DNA from: CBDVBD01 sp965372135
GTDB taxonomy: Bacteria > Electryoneota > RPQS01 > CBDVBD01
Direction: 5' to 3'
Length of the DNA stretch: 12,283 bases
NCBI GenBank assembly: GCA_965372135.1
Contig: CBDVBD010000096.1
Location: forward strand, 1 to 12,283
In this document: in pieces, positions 1 through 5,869 of the stretch
Numbering within the stretch: position 1 is the first letter of the stretch
How the letters are laid out: every line of letters starts with the position of its first letter
Notes under the pieces: model-generated
The model's input: the letters and a program-made list of their open reading frames with translations, nothing else
The model's database searches: none
What the model was told of the DNA's origin: nothing
Position numbers and translations under genes: made by a program

Positions 1-56
1 TCCGTGAGGGTGGACGTACGGTGGGCGCCGGGGTGGTGACCAAGATTTATGAATAA
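1..56 (+). CDS. tuf: Elongation factor Tu, C-terminal end (partial)
   Basis: Only the last 17 codons and the TAA stop (54-56) lie in the window; the reading frame starts at base 3. The visible tail, R-E-G-G-R-T-V-G-A-G-V-V-T-K-I-Y-E, is the classic end of EF-Tu domain 3, with the conserved REGGRTVGAGVV stretch. EF-Tu is the GTPase that carries aminoacyl-tRNA to the ribosomal A site. Its place 35 bases before rpsJ matches the common str-S10 arrangement (rpsL-rpsG-fusA-tuf-rpsJ). The short gap shows no terminator, so rpsJ is probably co-transcribed with it. The GTPase domain is outside the window and cannot be assessed. Confidence 0.93.
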   Translation, partial: REGGRTVGAGVVTKIYE

Positions 57-80
57 CAGTTGTTTCTGAAGATAGATTTC

Positions 81-85
81 GGGAG
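81..85 (+). promoter_or_regulatory. Ribosome binding site of rpsJ (fixes a TTG start)
   Basis: GGGAG lies 6 bases before the TTG at 92. No ATG is available near the expected S10 N-terminus, so this site decides the start. The same GGGAGTAC word followed by a TTG start occurs before rpsE. Confidence 0.7.
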
Positions 86-91
86 TACATA

Positions 92-400
92 TTGCCTTCG
101 CAGACGATACGCATCAAGCTGAAAGCTTATGATCATAACCTGATCGACAAATCGACGGAAAAGATTATCCGGACGGCACGATCGACCGGGGCAGTGATTT
201 CAGGACCGATTCCGCTGCCGGTGAAGAGAACCGTGTACACAGTACTTCGTTCACCGCATGTGGACAAGAAGTCGCGGGAACAGTTCGAGACCCGCATTCA
301 CAAGCGGTTGATCGACATTCTAAATTCCACACCGAAGACAATTGATGCGTTGATGAAAATCGAGCTTCCGGCAGGGGTTGATATCGAGATCAAGACCTGA
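92..400 (+). CDS. rpsJ: 30S ribosomal protein S10
   Basis: S10 is a small-subunit head protein, and in many bacteria it also acts with NusB in antitermination. The 102-residue product has the usual family length. The N-terminus has the conserved I-R-I-K-L-K-A-Y-D-H motif (residues 6-15). It is followed by the G-P-I-P-L-P segment of the ribosome-inserted loop (about 38-43), a T-V-L-R-S-P-H-V motif (50-57), and S-R-E-Q-F-E-T-R-I-H-K-R (61-72). The start is TTG at 92 with GGGAG 6 bases upstream; the next residues align with the normal S10 start, so a later start is unlikely. It is the first gene of the S10 segment, 35 bases after tuf and 75 bases before rplC. Confidence 0.97.
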   Translation: MPSQTIRIKLKAYDHNLIDKSTEKIIRTARSTGAVISGPIPLPVKRTVYTVLRSPHVDKKSREQFETRIHKRLIDILNSTPKTIDALMKIELPAGVDIEIKT

Positions 401-475
401 TGATGGAAGTAGGTTAGTTGCATTTTTGACTCGCCGGGTAATCGGCACGACCGGTACCGGTGGAGGTTCGCTGAT
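401..475 (+). promoter_or_regulatory. rpsJ-rplC spacer with a 12-base perfect palindrome
   Basis: This 75-base spacer is longer than most in the operon. It contains ACCGGTACCGGT (450-461), a perfect 12-base palindrome that is also a direct repeat of ACCGGT. It abuts the rplC ribosome binding site GGAGG (462-466). An upstream GCCGG (433-437 region) could pair with either CCGGT copy, so alternative short hairpins are possible. No terminator-like hairpin with a T-run is visible. A regulatory role is inference only. Confidence 0.35.
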
Positions 476-1120
476 ATGATAGGACTGTTAGGGAAGAAGC
501 TTACAATGACCCGGGTGTTCGATGCCAAGGGACGGATGATCCCGGTGACGGTTATCGAAGCGGGTCCTTGCCATGTGACCCAGGTCAAGACTGCCGAGAT
601 CGATGGGTACTATGCAGTACAGCTTGGGTTCGGATCGAAGTCCGAGAAGAGGCTGACCAAGCCGCAATTGGGGCACTTGAAGAAGAGTGATGCAGAGCCT
701 AAGGCGATACTTAGGGAATTTCGGCAGGCGGACATGGTGGATGTGAAACCCGGAGAAACGTTTACGGTAGAGCAGCTTAAGGTAGGCGATATTGTGCACG
801 TAACGGGAACCACCAAGGGTCGGGGGTTTGCCGGGGTGATGAAACGTCACGGATTCCACGGGCACAAGGCATCGCATGGTACTCATGAATCGTTTCGGGG
901 TCCGGGATCAATTGGGCCGAGCGCCTCTCCATCCCGTGTTTTCAAAGGCAAGCGGATGCCTGGGCATATGGGGTGCGATCGGGTGACAGTTCGGAATTTG
1001 GAAGTGATTAAAGTTGACCAGGAAAACAATTTGCTGGTGGTGAAGGGAGCGGTGCCGGGTGCCAGGAACGGATGGATAGAGATCCGTAAGCAGCCGCGCT
1101 ATCCTAAGACCAGCACATAG
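476..1120 (+). CDS. rplC: 50S ribosomal protein L3
   Basis: L3 is an early 50S assembly protein that binds 23S rRNA and sends a loop towards the peptidyl-transferase centre. The product is 214 residues, close to the usual size. It begins I-G-L-L-G-K-K-L-T-M-T and carries the G-x-G-F-x-G-V-M-K-R-H-G-F region (116-127). The core loop G-P-G-S-I-G...V-F-K-G-K-R-M-P-G-H-M-G is at 142-166, and the tail ends with V-K-G-A-V-P-G-A (189-196). By alignment from memory, the E. coli Gln150 methylated by PrmB is Ala150 here, so that modification would be absent; many lineages also lack this Gln. The start is ATG, with GGAGG 9 bases upstream. Confidence 0.97.
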   Translation: MIGLLGKKLTMTRVFDAKGRMIPVTVIEAGPCHVTQVKTAEIDGYYAVQLGFGSKSEKRLTKPQLGHLKKSDAEPKAILREFRQADMVDVKPGETFTVEQLKVGDIVHVTGTTKGRGFAGVMKRHGFHGHKASHGTHESFRGPGSIGPSASPSRVFKGKRMPGHMGCDRVTVRNLEVIKVDQENNLLVVKGAVPGARNGWIEIRKQPRYPKTST

Positions 1121-1140
1121 GGGGAAATCAGGGAAGTACG

Positions 1141-1809
1141 ATGAAGTTGAAGGTATATGCACGGGACGGTCGGGAAACCGGTGAGGAAGTAGAACTTCCC
1201 GCCGAGATTTTCGATATTGAACCCAACGATCACGTGGTGTATTTGACGGTGAAACAGGAAATGGCGAACGCCCGGCAGTGGACCCGTGCGGTAAAGAGTC
1301 GGTCACAGGTTCGTGGTGGTGGTCGCAAGCCCTGGCGTCAGAAGGGACGTGGCACCGCTCGAGTAGGGACGATACGTTCGCCCATCTGGCGCGGCGGCGG
1401 TCAGACTCACGGACCGCAGCCCTTGAAACGCACCACCAAGCTACCGCAGAAGGTCAGGGCATTAGCCCGCAAGTCGGCATTGACTTATAAGGCGCGTGCC
1501 GACCGGATTCGGATTTTGGAAGATGTGACATTGGAAACTCCGAAGACCAAGGAAATCGCCGCCATGATTGGCGCGCTTGAACTGACCGGAATTCCGTCGT
1601 TAATGTTGGTCGGGGCATACGATCCGGTGTTGTATAAATCATGTAGGAACATACCGTTGTTTCAGTTGCAGCGTTCAGAGGACGTATCGACTTATTCGAT
1701 TATGCGTTCAAAGATGCTGTTGATTCAGAAGAGTGCATTAGACCCGTTATGTGAGGTAGTAGGACGTGGAACGAAAAAAGAACATCCTGAAACGACCACT
1801 GCTGACTGA
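1141..1809 (+). CDS. rplD: 50S ribosomal protein L4, C-terminus overlapping rplW
   Basis: L4 binds 23S rRNA domain I, and its extended loop lines the nascent-peptide exit tunnel. The 222-residue product is slightly long for the family. The tunnel loop is clear: V-R-G-G-G-R-K-P-W-R-Q-K-G-R-G-T-A-R-V-G (57-76), then S-P-I-W-R-G-G-G (80-87). The C-terminal domain carries the usual R-N-(I/L)-P and S-E-D-V-S-T-Y motifs (169-172, 179-185). After S-A-L-D-P-L-C-E-V-V, where most homologues stop, the frame continues about 14 residues to a TGA at 1807. These residues are read in a different frame from the first codons of rplW, giving a 44-base overlap. The gene starts at ATG, 20 bases after rplC. In E. 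coli L4 also represses the S10 operon; no equivalent leader is seen here. Confidence 0.96.
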   Translation: MKLKVYARDGRETGEEVELPAEIFDIEPNDHVVYLTVKQEMANARQWTRAVKSRSQVRGGGRKPWRQKGRGTARVGTIRSPIWRGGGQTHGPQPLKRTTKLPQKVRALARKSALTYKARADRIRILEDVTLETPKTKEIAAMIGALELTGIPSLMLVGAYDPVLYKSCRNIPLFQLQRSEDVSTYSIMRSKMLLIQKSALDPLCEVVGRGTKKEHPETTTAD

Positions 1810-2056
1810 GAAGATTACCAAGCTTCAGGATACACACAATCAGTACGCCTTTGAAGTGGACCGGCGTGCCAACAAGATCGAAATCAAACGAGCCATTGAG
1901 AGTCAATTTGGAGTCCATGTCCTTTCGGTGCGCACTATCAATATGCGGGGGAAGATGAAGACACTGGGCAGATTTACCGGGAAACGGTCCGATTGGAAGA
2001 AGACGATTGTGACGGTAAAGCCCGGTGAAGAATTGGTGGTATTTGAAAACGTATAG
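1766..2056 (+). CDS. rplW: 50S ribosomal protein L23
   Basis: L23 sits at the exit-tunnel rim and is the docking site for trigger factor and SRP. The 96-residue product has N-I-L-K-R-P-L-L-T-E-K (residues 6-16), the family's N-terminal signature. It also has an A-F-E-V-D-x-R-A-N-K-I-E-I-K-R-A-I-E segment and the basic loop R-G-K-M-K-T-L-G-R with K-R-S-D-W-K-K-T. The start is GTG at 1766, with GAGG (1753-1756) 9 bases upstream. No other start codon fits before the conserved TEK motif, so the 44-base overlap with rplD is real. The arrangement suggests that ribosomes finishing rplD feed rplW translation. Confidence 0.96.
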   Translation: MERKKNILKRPLLTEKITKLQDTHNQYAFEVDRRANKIEIKRAIESQFGVHVLSVRTINMRGKMKTLGRFTGKRSDWKKTIVTVKPGEELVVFENV

Positions 2057-2085
2057 ATTAGACAGGGCTGAATTTAGAGGATATC

Positions 2086-2913
2086 ATGGCGATAAAGACA
2101 TATAATCCCACCACCCCAAGCCTTCGGTTTCGGCAGATTGTCGACGGTGCAGAACTGAGCGGTGATGGGCCTGAGAAGTCGCTATTGGCACCCGTTCGCA
2201 AAAAAGGTGGTCGGAACAATCGGGGTCGGATTACGGTGCGGCATCGGGGAGGCGGCGCCAAGCGCACCTATCGGATTATTGATTTCAGGAGGAATAAGCA
2301 CAATATTCCGGCGCGTGTGGCGTCGATTCAATACGATCCCAATCGCAGTGCAAATATTGCCCTGCTTTTCTACCGGGACGGTGAAAAGCGATATATCATT
2401 TCGCCCAATGGCTTAAAGGTCGATGATCTGGTGGTCTCCGGAACGGAAGTGGATGTCAAGGTGGGGAACGCCATGCATTTGGAGAATATCCCGTTGGGGA
2501 CGTTTATCCATAACGTGGAGCTCAAGAAGGGTCGGGGGGGACAGATTGCCAGAGGGGCTGGCACCAGCGCTCAGTTGGTGGCAAAGGATGCCGGTTTTGG
2601 GCATATTCGACTGCCATCCGGTGAAGTGAGGATGATCCCCCTGAATTGCATGGCGACTATCGGGCAGGTGGGAAATATCCAGCATGAGAAGATACAATTG
2701 GGGAAAGCCGGCGCTAAACGTTGGATGGGATTTCGTCCTAAGGTACGTGGAGTGGCGATGAATCCGGTGGATCACCCGATGGGCGGCGGCGAAGGGAAAT
2801 CCTCCGGCGGACGACATCCCTGTACCCCGTGGGGGAAGCCGACCAAGGGGTTGAAAACCCGTGGCAAAAAAGCCAGCGACCGGTATATTGTCAAACGTAG
2901 GACGAAGAAGTAA
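2086..2913 (+). CDS. rplB: 50S ribosomal protein L2
   Basis: L2 is one of the largest and most conserved 50S proteins, needed for subunit association and for a working peptidyl-transferase centre. The product is 275 residues, full length. The N-terminal OB-like domain includes G-R-N-N-R-G-R-I-T-V-R-H-R-G-G-G (42-57). The SH3-like domain and the C-terminal loop with M-N-P-V-D-H-P-M-G-G-G-E-G (225-237) follow. The key His (E. coli His229 in mature numbering) is kept as His230. The second His of the usual D-H-P-H-G-G-G-E-G is Met232 here. The tail K-S-S-G-G-R-H-P-C-T-P-W-G is otherwise normal. The ATG is preceded by an AGAGG site; the gene lies 29 bases after rplW. Confidence 0.98.
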   Translation: MAIKTYNPTTPSLRFRQIVDGAELSGDGPEKSLLAPVRKKGGRNNRGRITVRHRGGGAKRTYRIIDFRRNKHNIPARVASIQYDPNRSANIALLFYRDGEKRYIISPNGLKVDDLVVSGTEVDVKVGNAMHLENIPLGTFIHNVELKKGRGGQIARGAGTSAQLVAKDAGFGHIRLPSGEVRMIPLNCMATIGQVGNIQHEKIQLGKAGAKRWMGFRPKVRGVAMNPVDHPMGGGEGKSSGGRHPCTPWGKPTKGLKTRGKKASDRYIVKRRTKK

Positions 2914-2949
2914 ATAGAGGCACGAAGGTCTCAATAGAGGAAGTATTAC

Positions 2950-3237
2950 ATGGCTCGCAGCCTGAAAAAAGGACCGTATGTAGATGCCAAATTGGCGCAA
3001 CGCATTGAGGATTTGAATCGAACCAACTCCAAGCGAGTTATACAAACTTGGTCGCGGCGGTCGATGGTAACTCCGGATTTTGTGGGGCACACTATAGCGG
3101 TGCACAACGGGAAGAAATTCCTGCCGGTGTTCATTACAGAGAATATGGTGGGGCACAAATTGGGGGAATTTTCCCCGACTCGGACGTTTCGGGGACATGG
3201 GGGTAAGAAGGTAGACCGTCAGAGTAGAGCAAAGTAA
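2950..3237 (+). CDS. rpsS: 30S ribosomal protein S19
   Basis: S19 is a 30S head protein next to S13 that contacts the A-site finger side of the 50S subunit. The product is 95 residues, typical for the family. It opens with A-R-S-L-K-K-G-P-Y-V-D, followed by I-Q-T-W-S-R-R-S-M-V-T-P-D-F-V-G and H-N-G-K-K-F-L-P-V-F-I-T-E-N-M-V-G-H-K-L-G-E-F in order, ending T-R-T-F-R-G-H. The start is ATG with AGAGGAAG upstream. It lies 36 bases after rplB and 30 before rplV, the universal position in the S10 cluster. Confidence 0.98.
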   Translation: MARSLKKGPYVDAKLAQRIEDLNRTNSKRVIQTWSRRSMVTPDFVGHTIAVHNGKKFLPVFITENMVGHKLGEFSPTRTFRGHGGKKVDRQSRAK

Positions 3238-3267
3238 GCACAGGCAGGTTACGGAATAGGAAATAAG

Positions 3268-3615
3268 ATGAAAGCGAGTGCAACAGCACGATTCATCAGG
3301 ATCGCTCCCAGGAAAGTGGGATTGGTCTGTGATTTAGTCAGGGGCAAGCGGGTGGAAGATGCGTTTAATATCCTGCATTTTTCCCCTAAGGGGGCATCGG
3401 TACCGGTGGAGAAATTAATCCGCTCGGCTCTGGCGAATCTATTACAGCAAGAAGGTGCGAAGAAGTTTGATACCGAAGAGGTGATGATTAGCGAACTGGT
3501 GGTCAATGAAGGTCCCACGTTGAAGCGGTTTCGTCCCAGGGCTATGGGGCGGGCTACCCGTATTCGGAAACGTACCAGTCATATTCAGGTCACATTGGAA
3601 GCTGAAGAAAAATAA
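3268..3615 (+). CDS. rplV: 50S ribosomal protein L22
   Basis: L22 spans the large subunit, and its long beta-hairpin forms part of the exit-tunnel constriction with L4. The 115-residue product matches the family. It has R-I-A-P-R-K-V-G-L-V-C-D-L-V-R-G-K (11-27) and the hairpin G-P-T-L-K-R-F-R-P-R-A-M-G-R-A-T-R-I-R-K-R-T-S-H-I (82-106). The hairpin tip is of normal length, so there is no sign of the insertions or deletions seen in macrolide-resistant mutants. The start is ATG with an AGGAAA site a few bases upstream. Confidence 0.97.
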   Translation: MKASATARFIRIAPRKVGLVCDLVRGKRVEDAFNILHFSPKGASVPVEKLIRSALANLLQQEGAKKFDTEEVMISELVVNEGPTLKRFRPRAMGRATRIRKRTSHIQVTLEAEEK

Positions 3616-3638
3616 TTGTTGATTGTATTAAGTTTGAT

Positions 3639-3643
3639 GGAGG
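3639..3643 (+). promoter_or_regulatory. Ribosome binding site of rpsC (fixes a TTG start)
   Basis: GGAGG lies 6 bases before the TTG at 3650. The residues after that TTG (G-Q-K-T-H-P) are the conserved S3 N-terminus, so the pair fixes the start. Confidence 0.75.
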
Positions 3644-3649
3644 CATAGT

Positions 3650-4291
3650 TTGGGTCAGAAGACGCATCCGGTTGGATTTCGATTAGGGATAGTCAAAACC
3701 TGGAAATCCCATTGGTTTGATGAGAAGACATTCGCCAGTAAGCTGGAGGAAGATCTCCTTTTACGTCGTTATCTGCGCCAACGGCTGCAGAATGCCGGAG
3801 TGGCACGGATTGAGATTGGTCGGACGCCGAAGAAAGTGACGTTGACCATTCATACCGCCCGTCCCGGAATTGTGATCGGGCGTAAGGGGTCGGAAGTGGA
3901 CAAGCTGAAGGCGGAGCTCAGCAAATTGACGTCGAAAGAAGTACAGGTGAATATTGTTGAAGTGAAGCGACCGGAGATGGAAGCGATGTTGGTGGCGGAA
4001 AGTATCGCGCATCAATTGGAAGGGAAGGTGTCGTTTCGCCGCGCCATGAAGAAGGCAAAGATGGCGACGATGAGAATGGGCGCGGAAGGGGTAAAGATTA
4101 TGTGTAAGGGACGATTAGGCGGTGCGGAAATGGCTCGGCGGGAAATGTACAAAGAGGGTCGGATTCCACTTCACACCCTGCGTGCCGATATCGATTATGC
4201 TTTAGTTACTGCCAATACTACTTACGGATGTATTGGTGTGAAGGTGTGGATTTGCAAGGGCGAGATACTGGGAAAGCAGATGACCTATTGA
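3650..4291 (+). CDS. rpsC: 30S ribosomal protein S3
   Basis: S3 lies at the mRNA entry tunnel of the 30S subunit and helps unwind mRNA. The 213-residue product starts G-Q-K-T-H-P-V-G-F-R-L-G. It has a type-2 KH domain with the G-R-K-G loop at 77-80, inside R-P-G-I-V-I-G-R-K-G. S-F-R-R-A-M-K-K-A (128-136) holds the basic residues equivalent to the E. coli helicase residues Arg131, Arg132 and Lys135. The C-terminal domain includes G-R-L-G-G-A-E-M-A-R-R-E (154-165). It ends soon after G-E-I-L-G (205-209), without the basic C-terminal tail of some homologues. The start is TTG with GGAGG 6 bases upstream. It is 34 bases after rplV. Confidence 0.97.
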   Translation: MGQKTHPVGFRLGIVKTWKSHWFDEKTFASKLEEDLLLRRYLRQRLQNAGVARIEIGRTPKKVTLTIHTARPGIVIGRKGSEVDKLKAELSKLTSKEVQVNIVEVKRPEMEAMLVAESIAHQLEGKVSFRRAMKKAKMATMRMGAEGVKIMCKGRLGGAEMARREMYKEGRIPLHTLRADIDYALVTANTTYGCIGVKVWICKGEILGKQMTY

Positions 4292-4322
4292 TCGAGATTA
4301 ATTCCAGGTAAGGATATAGAAA

Positions 4323-4736
4323 ATGCTGGCACCGAAGAGAATTAAACACCGGAAAGTACAACGTGGGCGCATGCGAGGTAAAGCTCAACGTGGTTCTTCA
4401 GTGAGTTTTGGGGAATATGGATTGAAGGCGTTGGAGCCCTGTTGGATGACCAGCCGTCAGATCGAGGCAGCCCGAATCGCTATTACTCGGCACGTTCGAC
4501 GTGGCGGGAAGGTGTGGATTCGGATTTTCCCCGATAAGCCAGTGACTCAGAAGCCGGCGGAAACCCGGATGGGTAAGGGAAAGGGAGCGCCGGAATACTG
4601 GGTGGCTGTGGTGAAGCCCGGTCGTATCTTGTTCGAAATCGAAGGTGTTAGTGAACCGATGGCTCGTGAAGCGATGCGACTGGCATCGCATAAGCTGCCC
4701 ACCACCACTCGGTTTGTAGTACGTGAAGAGTTTTAG
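4323..4736 (+). CDS. rplP: 50S ribosomal protein L16
   Basis: L16 is a late 50S assembly protein that helps position the A-site tRNA elbow. The 137-residue product has L-A-P-K-R-I-K-H-R-K at the N-terminus and F-G-E-Y-G-L-K-A-L-E (29-38). It also has T-S-R-Q-I-E-A-A-R-I-A-I-T-R (43-56), K-V-W-I-R-I-F-P-D-K-P (63-73) and the glycine-rich R-M-G-K-G-K-G-A-P-E-Y-W-V-A-V-V-K-P-G. The Arg in the R-M-G-K-G-K-G loop, hydroxylated in E. coli L16 (Arg81), is present as Arg82. The start is ATG with AAGGA upstream; it lies 31 bases after rpsC. Confidence 0.97.
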   Translation: MLAPKRIKHRKVQRGRMRGKAQRGSSVSFGEYGLKALEPCWMTSRQIEAARIAITRHVRRGGKVWIRIFPDKPVTQKPAETRMGKGKGAPEYWVAVVKPGRILFEIEGVSEPMAREAMRLASHKLPTTTRFVVREEF

Positions 4737-4750
4737 ATTGTGGAGAAGAT

Positions 4751-4993
4751 ATGCCTATAAAGGCTGTGGAACTTAAAGATTTGGATATACCGGAGATTCG
4801 CCAGCGTTTGATAGAAGCGGAAGAGGAATTGGCGAACCTACGGTTTCAGTTGGCATCACACCAGTTGAATAATACTGCGACGGTGAAAATTGCACGCCGG
4901 GATGTGGCTAAGCTAAGAACGGTGCTTCACGTGAGGGAATTGGGGATTAACAAGCCGCCGGAGAAGGCTAAGCACGGGGCGAAGGAGGCATAA
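4751..4993 (+). CDS. rpmC: 50S ribosomal protein L29
   Basis: L29 is a small two-helix protein next to L23 at the exit-tunnel rim. The product is 80 residues against a usual 60-70. The extra length is a charged, probably flexible C-terminal tail after G-I-N-K-P-P. Family features are L-R-F-Q-L-A-S-H-Q-L-N-N-T (30-42) and the second helix with I-A-R-R-D-V-A-K-L-R-T-V-L (46-58). The start is ATG with GGAGA upstream. The TAA stop shares one base with the rpsQ ATG (TAATG), and the rpsQ Shine-Dalgarno GGAGG lies inside the last codons, so the two genes are probably translationally coupled. Confidence 0.95.
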   Translation: MPIKAVELKDLDIPEIRQRLIEAEEELANLRFQLASHQLNNTATVKIARRDVAKLRTVLHVRELGINKPPEKAKHGAKEA

Positions 4994-5250
4994 TGGGACA
5001 CAAAGGCAAGCGTAAAGTCAGAATCGGCGTAGTGGTCAGCGACAAGATGGATAAATCAATCTTAGTGTCGGTAGAACGGCGTGTGATGCATAAGGTTTAT
5101 AAGAAGTATTACCGGCGATCCCGCAAGTTTATGGCTCATGATGAGAACAACCAAGCCAAAATTGGCGACTGGGTGAGGATTATGGAGTGCCGACCCTTGT
5201 CGTTGCGTAAAAACTGGCGGTTGTTGGAAGTGGTGCGGGAAAGCTTATAA
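4993..5250 (+). CDS. rpsQ: 30S ribosomal protein S17
   Basis: S17 is an OB-fold protein that binds the 5' domain of 16S rRNA. The 85-residue product shows the S17 core: R-I-G-V-V-V-S-D-K-M-D-K-S-I-L-V (10-25), then H-K-V-Y-K-K-Y-Y-R-R-S-R-K-F-M-A-H-D (33-50). It ends with I-G-D-W-V-R-I-M-E-C-R-P-L-S (57-70). It overlaps the rpmC stop by one base. In E. coli this is the last gene of the S10 operon, and here it is followed by the longest non-coding gap in the window. Confidence 0.97.
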   Translation: MGHKGKRKVRIGVVVSDKMDKSILVSVERRVMHKVYKKYYRRSRKFMAHDENNQAKIGDWVRIMECRPLSLRKNWRLLEVVRESL

Positions 5251-5260
5251 GAAGATTAGA

Positions 5261-5323
5261 AATTCCAAATTCTAAGCACCAAATCCGAAACAATATCGAA
5301 ATCCAAATTTCAAAATTCAAAAC
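5261..5323 (+). repeat. A/C-rich CCAAAT quasi-repeat, possible interspersed element
   Basis: CCAAAT occurs at 5265-5270, 5279-5284 and 5303-5308, mixed with related words CCGAAA, TCGAAAT and TCAAAATTCAAAA. Strand composition is strongly skewed to A and C. ATCCAAATT (5301-5309) is matched by its reverse complement AATTTGGAT (5340-5348), a 9-base inverted repeat with a 30-base loop. From memory, similar CCAAAT/CCGAAA strings are found scattered between genes in several uncultivated bacterial groups; that resemblance is not verified here. It is unlike anything else in the window and may be an inserted repeat. Confidence 0.45.
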
Positions 5324-5365
5324 ATAAATTAAACCTTACAATTTGGATAAAGTCCAATGATTTCA

Positions 5366-5385
5366 GTCAGGTGATGGCATCTGAC
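5366..5385 (+). promoter_or_regulatory. Small hairpin upstream of rplN
   Basis: GTCAGGT (5366-5372) can pair with ATCTGAC (5379-5385) in seven pairs, one of them G-U, around a 6-base loop GATGGC. No T-run follows, so it is not a standard terminator. It lies about 55 bases before the rplN start, in what would be the 5' leader if an internal promoter exists upstream. Confidence 0.3.
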
Positions 5386-5440
5386 GGCACGGATAAGGGA
5401 AATATAGGACCATGTGGCGGTCAGTGAGTGAGGAAGCGAA

Positions 5441-5809
5441 ATGATTCAAGAAGAATCCGTGTTGATAGTGGCGGATAATACCGGGGCGAAGAAGGTGAAG
5501 TGCTTTCGTATCCTGGGCGGTTCCCGCCGCAGGTCCGCGTCGGTGGGGGATGTGATAGTGTGTTCCGTGAAGTCCGCTATCCCCAGGTCTCCGGTGAAGA
5601 AGGGAGATATTGCCCGGGCGGTGGTAGTGCGAACCAAGAAGGAAGTCCGTCGCAGGGACGGTTCATATATACGATTTGATGAAAACGCCGTGGTGCTGTT
5701 GGACGAACGCGGTGAGCCCCGCGGGACTCGTATTTTCGGACCGGTGGCTCGGGAACTGCGTGAAAAGCAGTATATGAAGATCGTGTCGCTGGCTCCGGAG
5801 GTGTTGTAA
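5441..5809 (+). CDS. rplN: 50S ribosomal protein L14
   Basis: L14 forms intersubunit bridges with 16S rRNA and is the binding site of the silencing factor RsfS. The 122-residue product has the usual length and is highly conserved. It has V-A-D-N-T-G-A-K-K-V (10-19), L-G-G-S-R-R-R (25-31), V-V-V-R-T-K-K-E-V-R-R-R-D-G-S-Y-I-R-F-D-E-N-A (61-83) and G-T-R-I-F-G-P-V-A-R-E-L-R (95-107). It ends M-K-I-V-S-L-A-P-E-V-L. The start is ATG with GAGGA upstream. It is the first gene after the 190-base spacer, matching the first gene of the E. coli spc operon. Confidence 0.98.
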   Translation: MIQEESVLIVADNTGAKKVKCFRILGGSRRRSASVGDVIVCSVKSAIPRSPVKKGDIARAVVVRTKKEVRRRDGSYIRFDENAVVLLDERGEPRGTRIFGPVARELREKQYMKIVSLAPEVL

Positions 5810-5869
5810 TTCTGGAGTAGCGGTATTGGATTTGTCTGGCACACCGTGATTGTCGAAAGAGGTATTGAT

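Larger units (their letters stand above)
5251..5440 (+). other. 190-base rpsQ-rplN spacer at the S10/spc boundary
   Basis: No credible gene lies in this spacer; the longest short ORF noticed starts at 5374 and encodes only about 18 residues. The first half (about 5254-5350) is AT-rich and nearly free of G on this strand. The second half returns to the composition of the operon and holds a small hairpin (5366-5385) and the rplN ribosome binding site (GAGGA, 5430-5434). Weak promoter-like boxes CTGACG (5381-5386) and TATAGG (5403-5408), 16 bases apart, match the sigma-70 consensus at only 4 of 6 bases each. In E. coli the spc promoter lies at this same gene junction, so an internal promoter is plausible but not shown. 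I see no GC hairpin with a T-run for a terminator. Confidence 0.6.

Noticed and set aside
5374..5430. Short ORF (about 18 residues) in the rpsQ-rplN spacer
   Set aside because: It has no homology I can recognise and no convincing ribosome binding site, and it overlaps the hairpin at 5366-5385. It is most likely chance.
5846..5869. N-terminal extension of L24 from GTG 5846
   Set aside because: ATG 5870 has AGAGG 7 bases upstream and gives the normal KOW-domain start; the extra eight residues are not family sequence.
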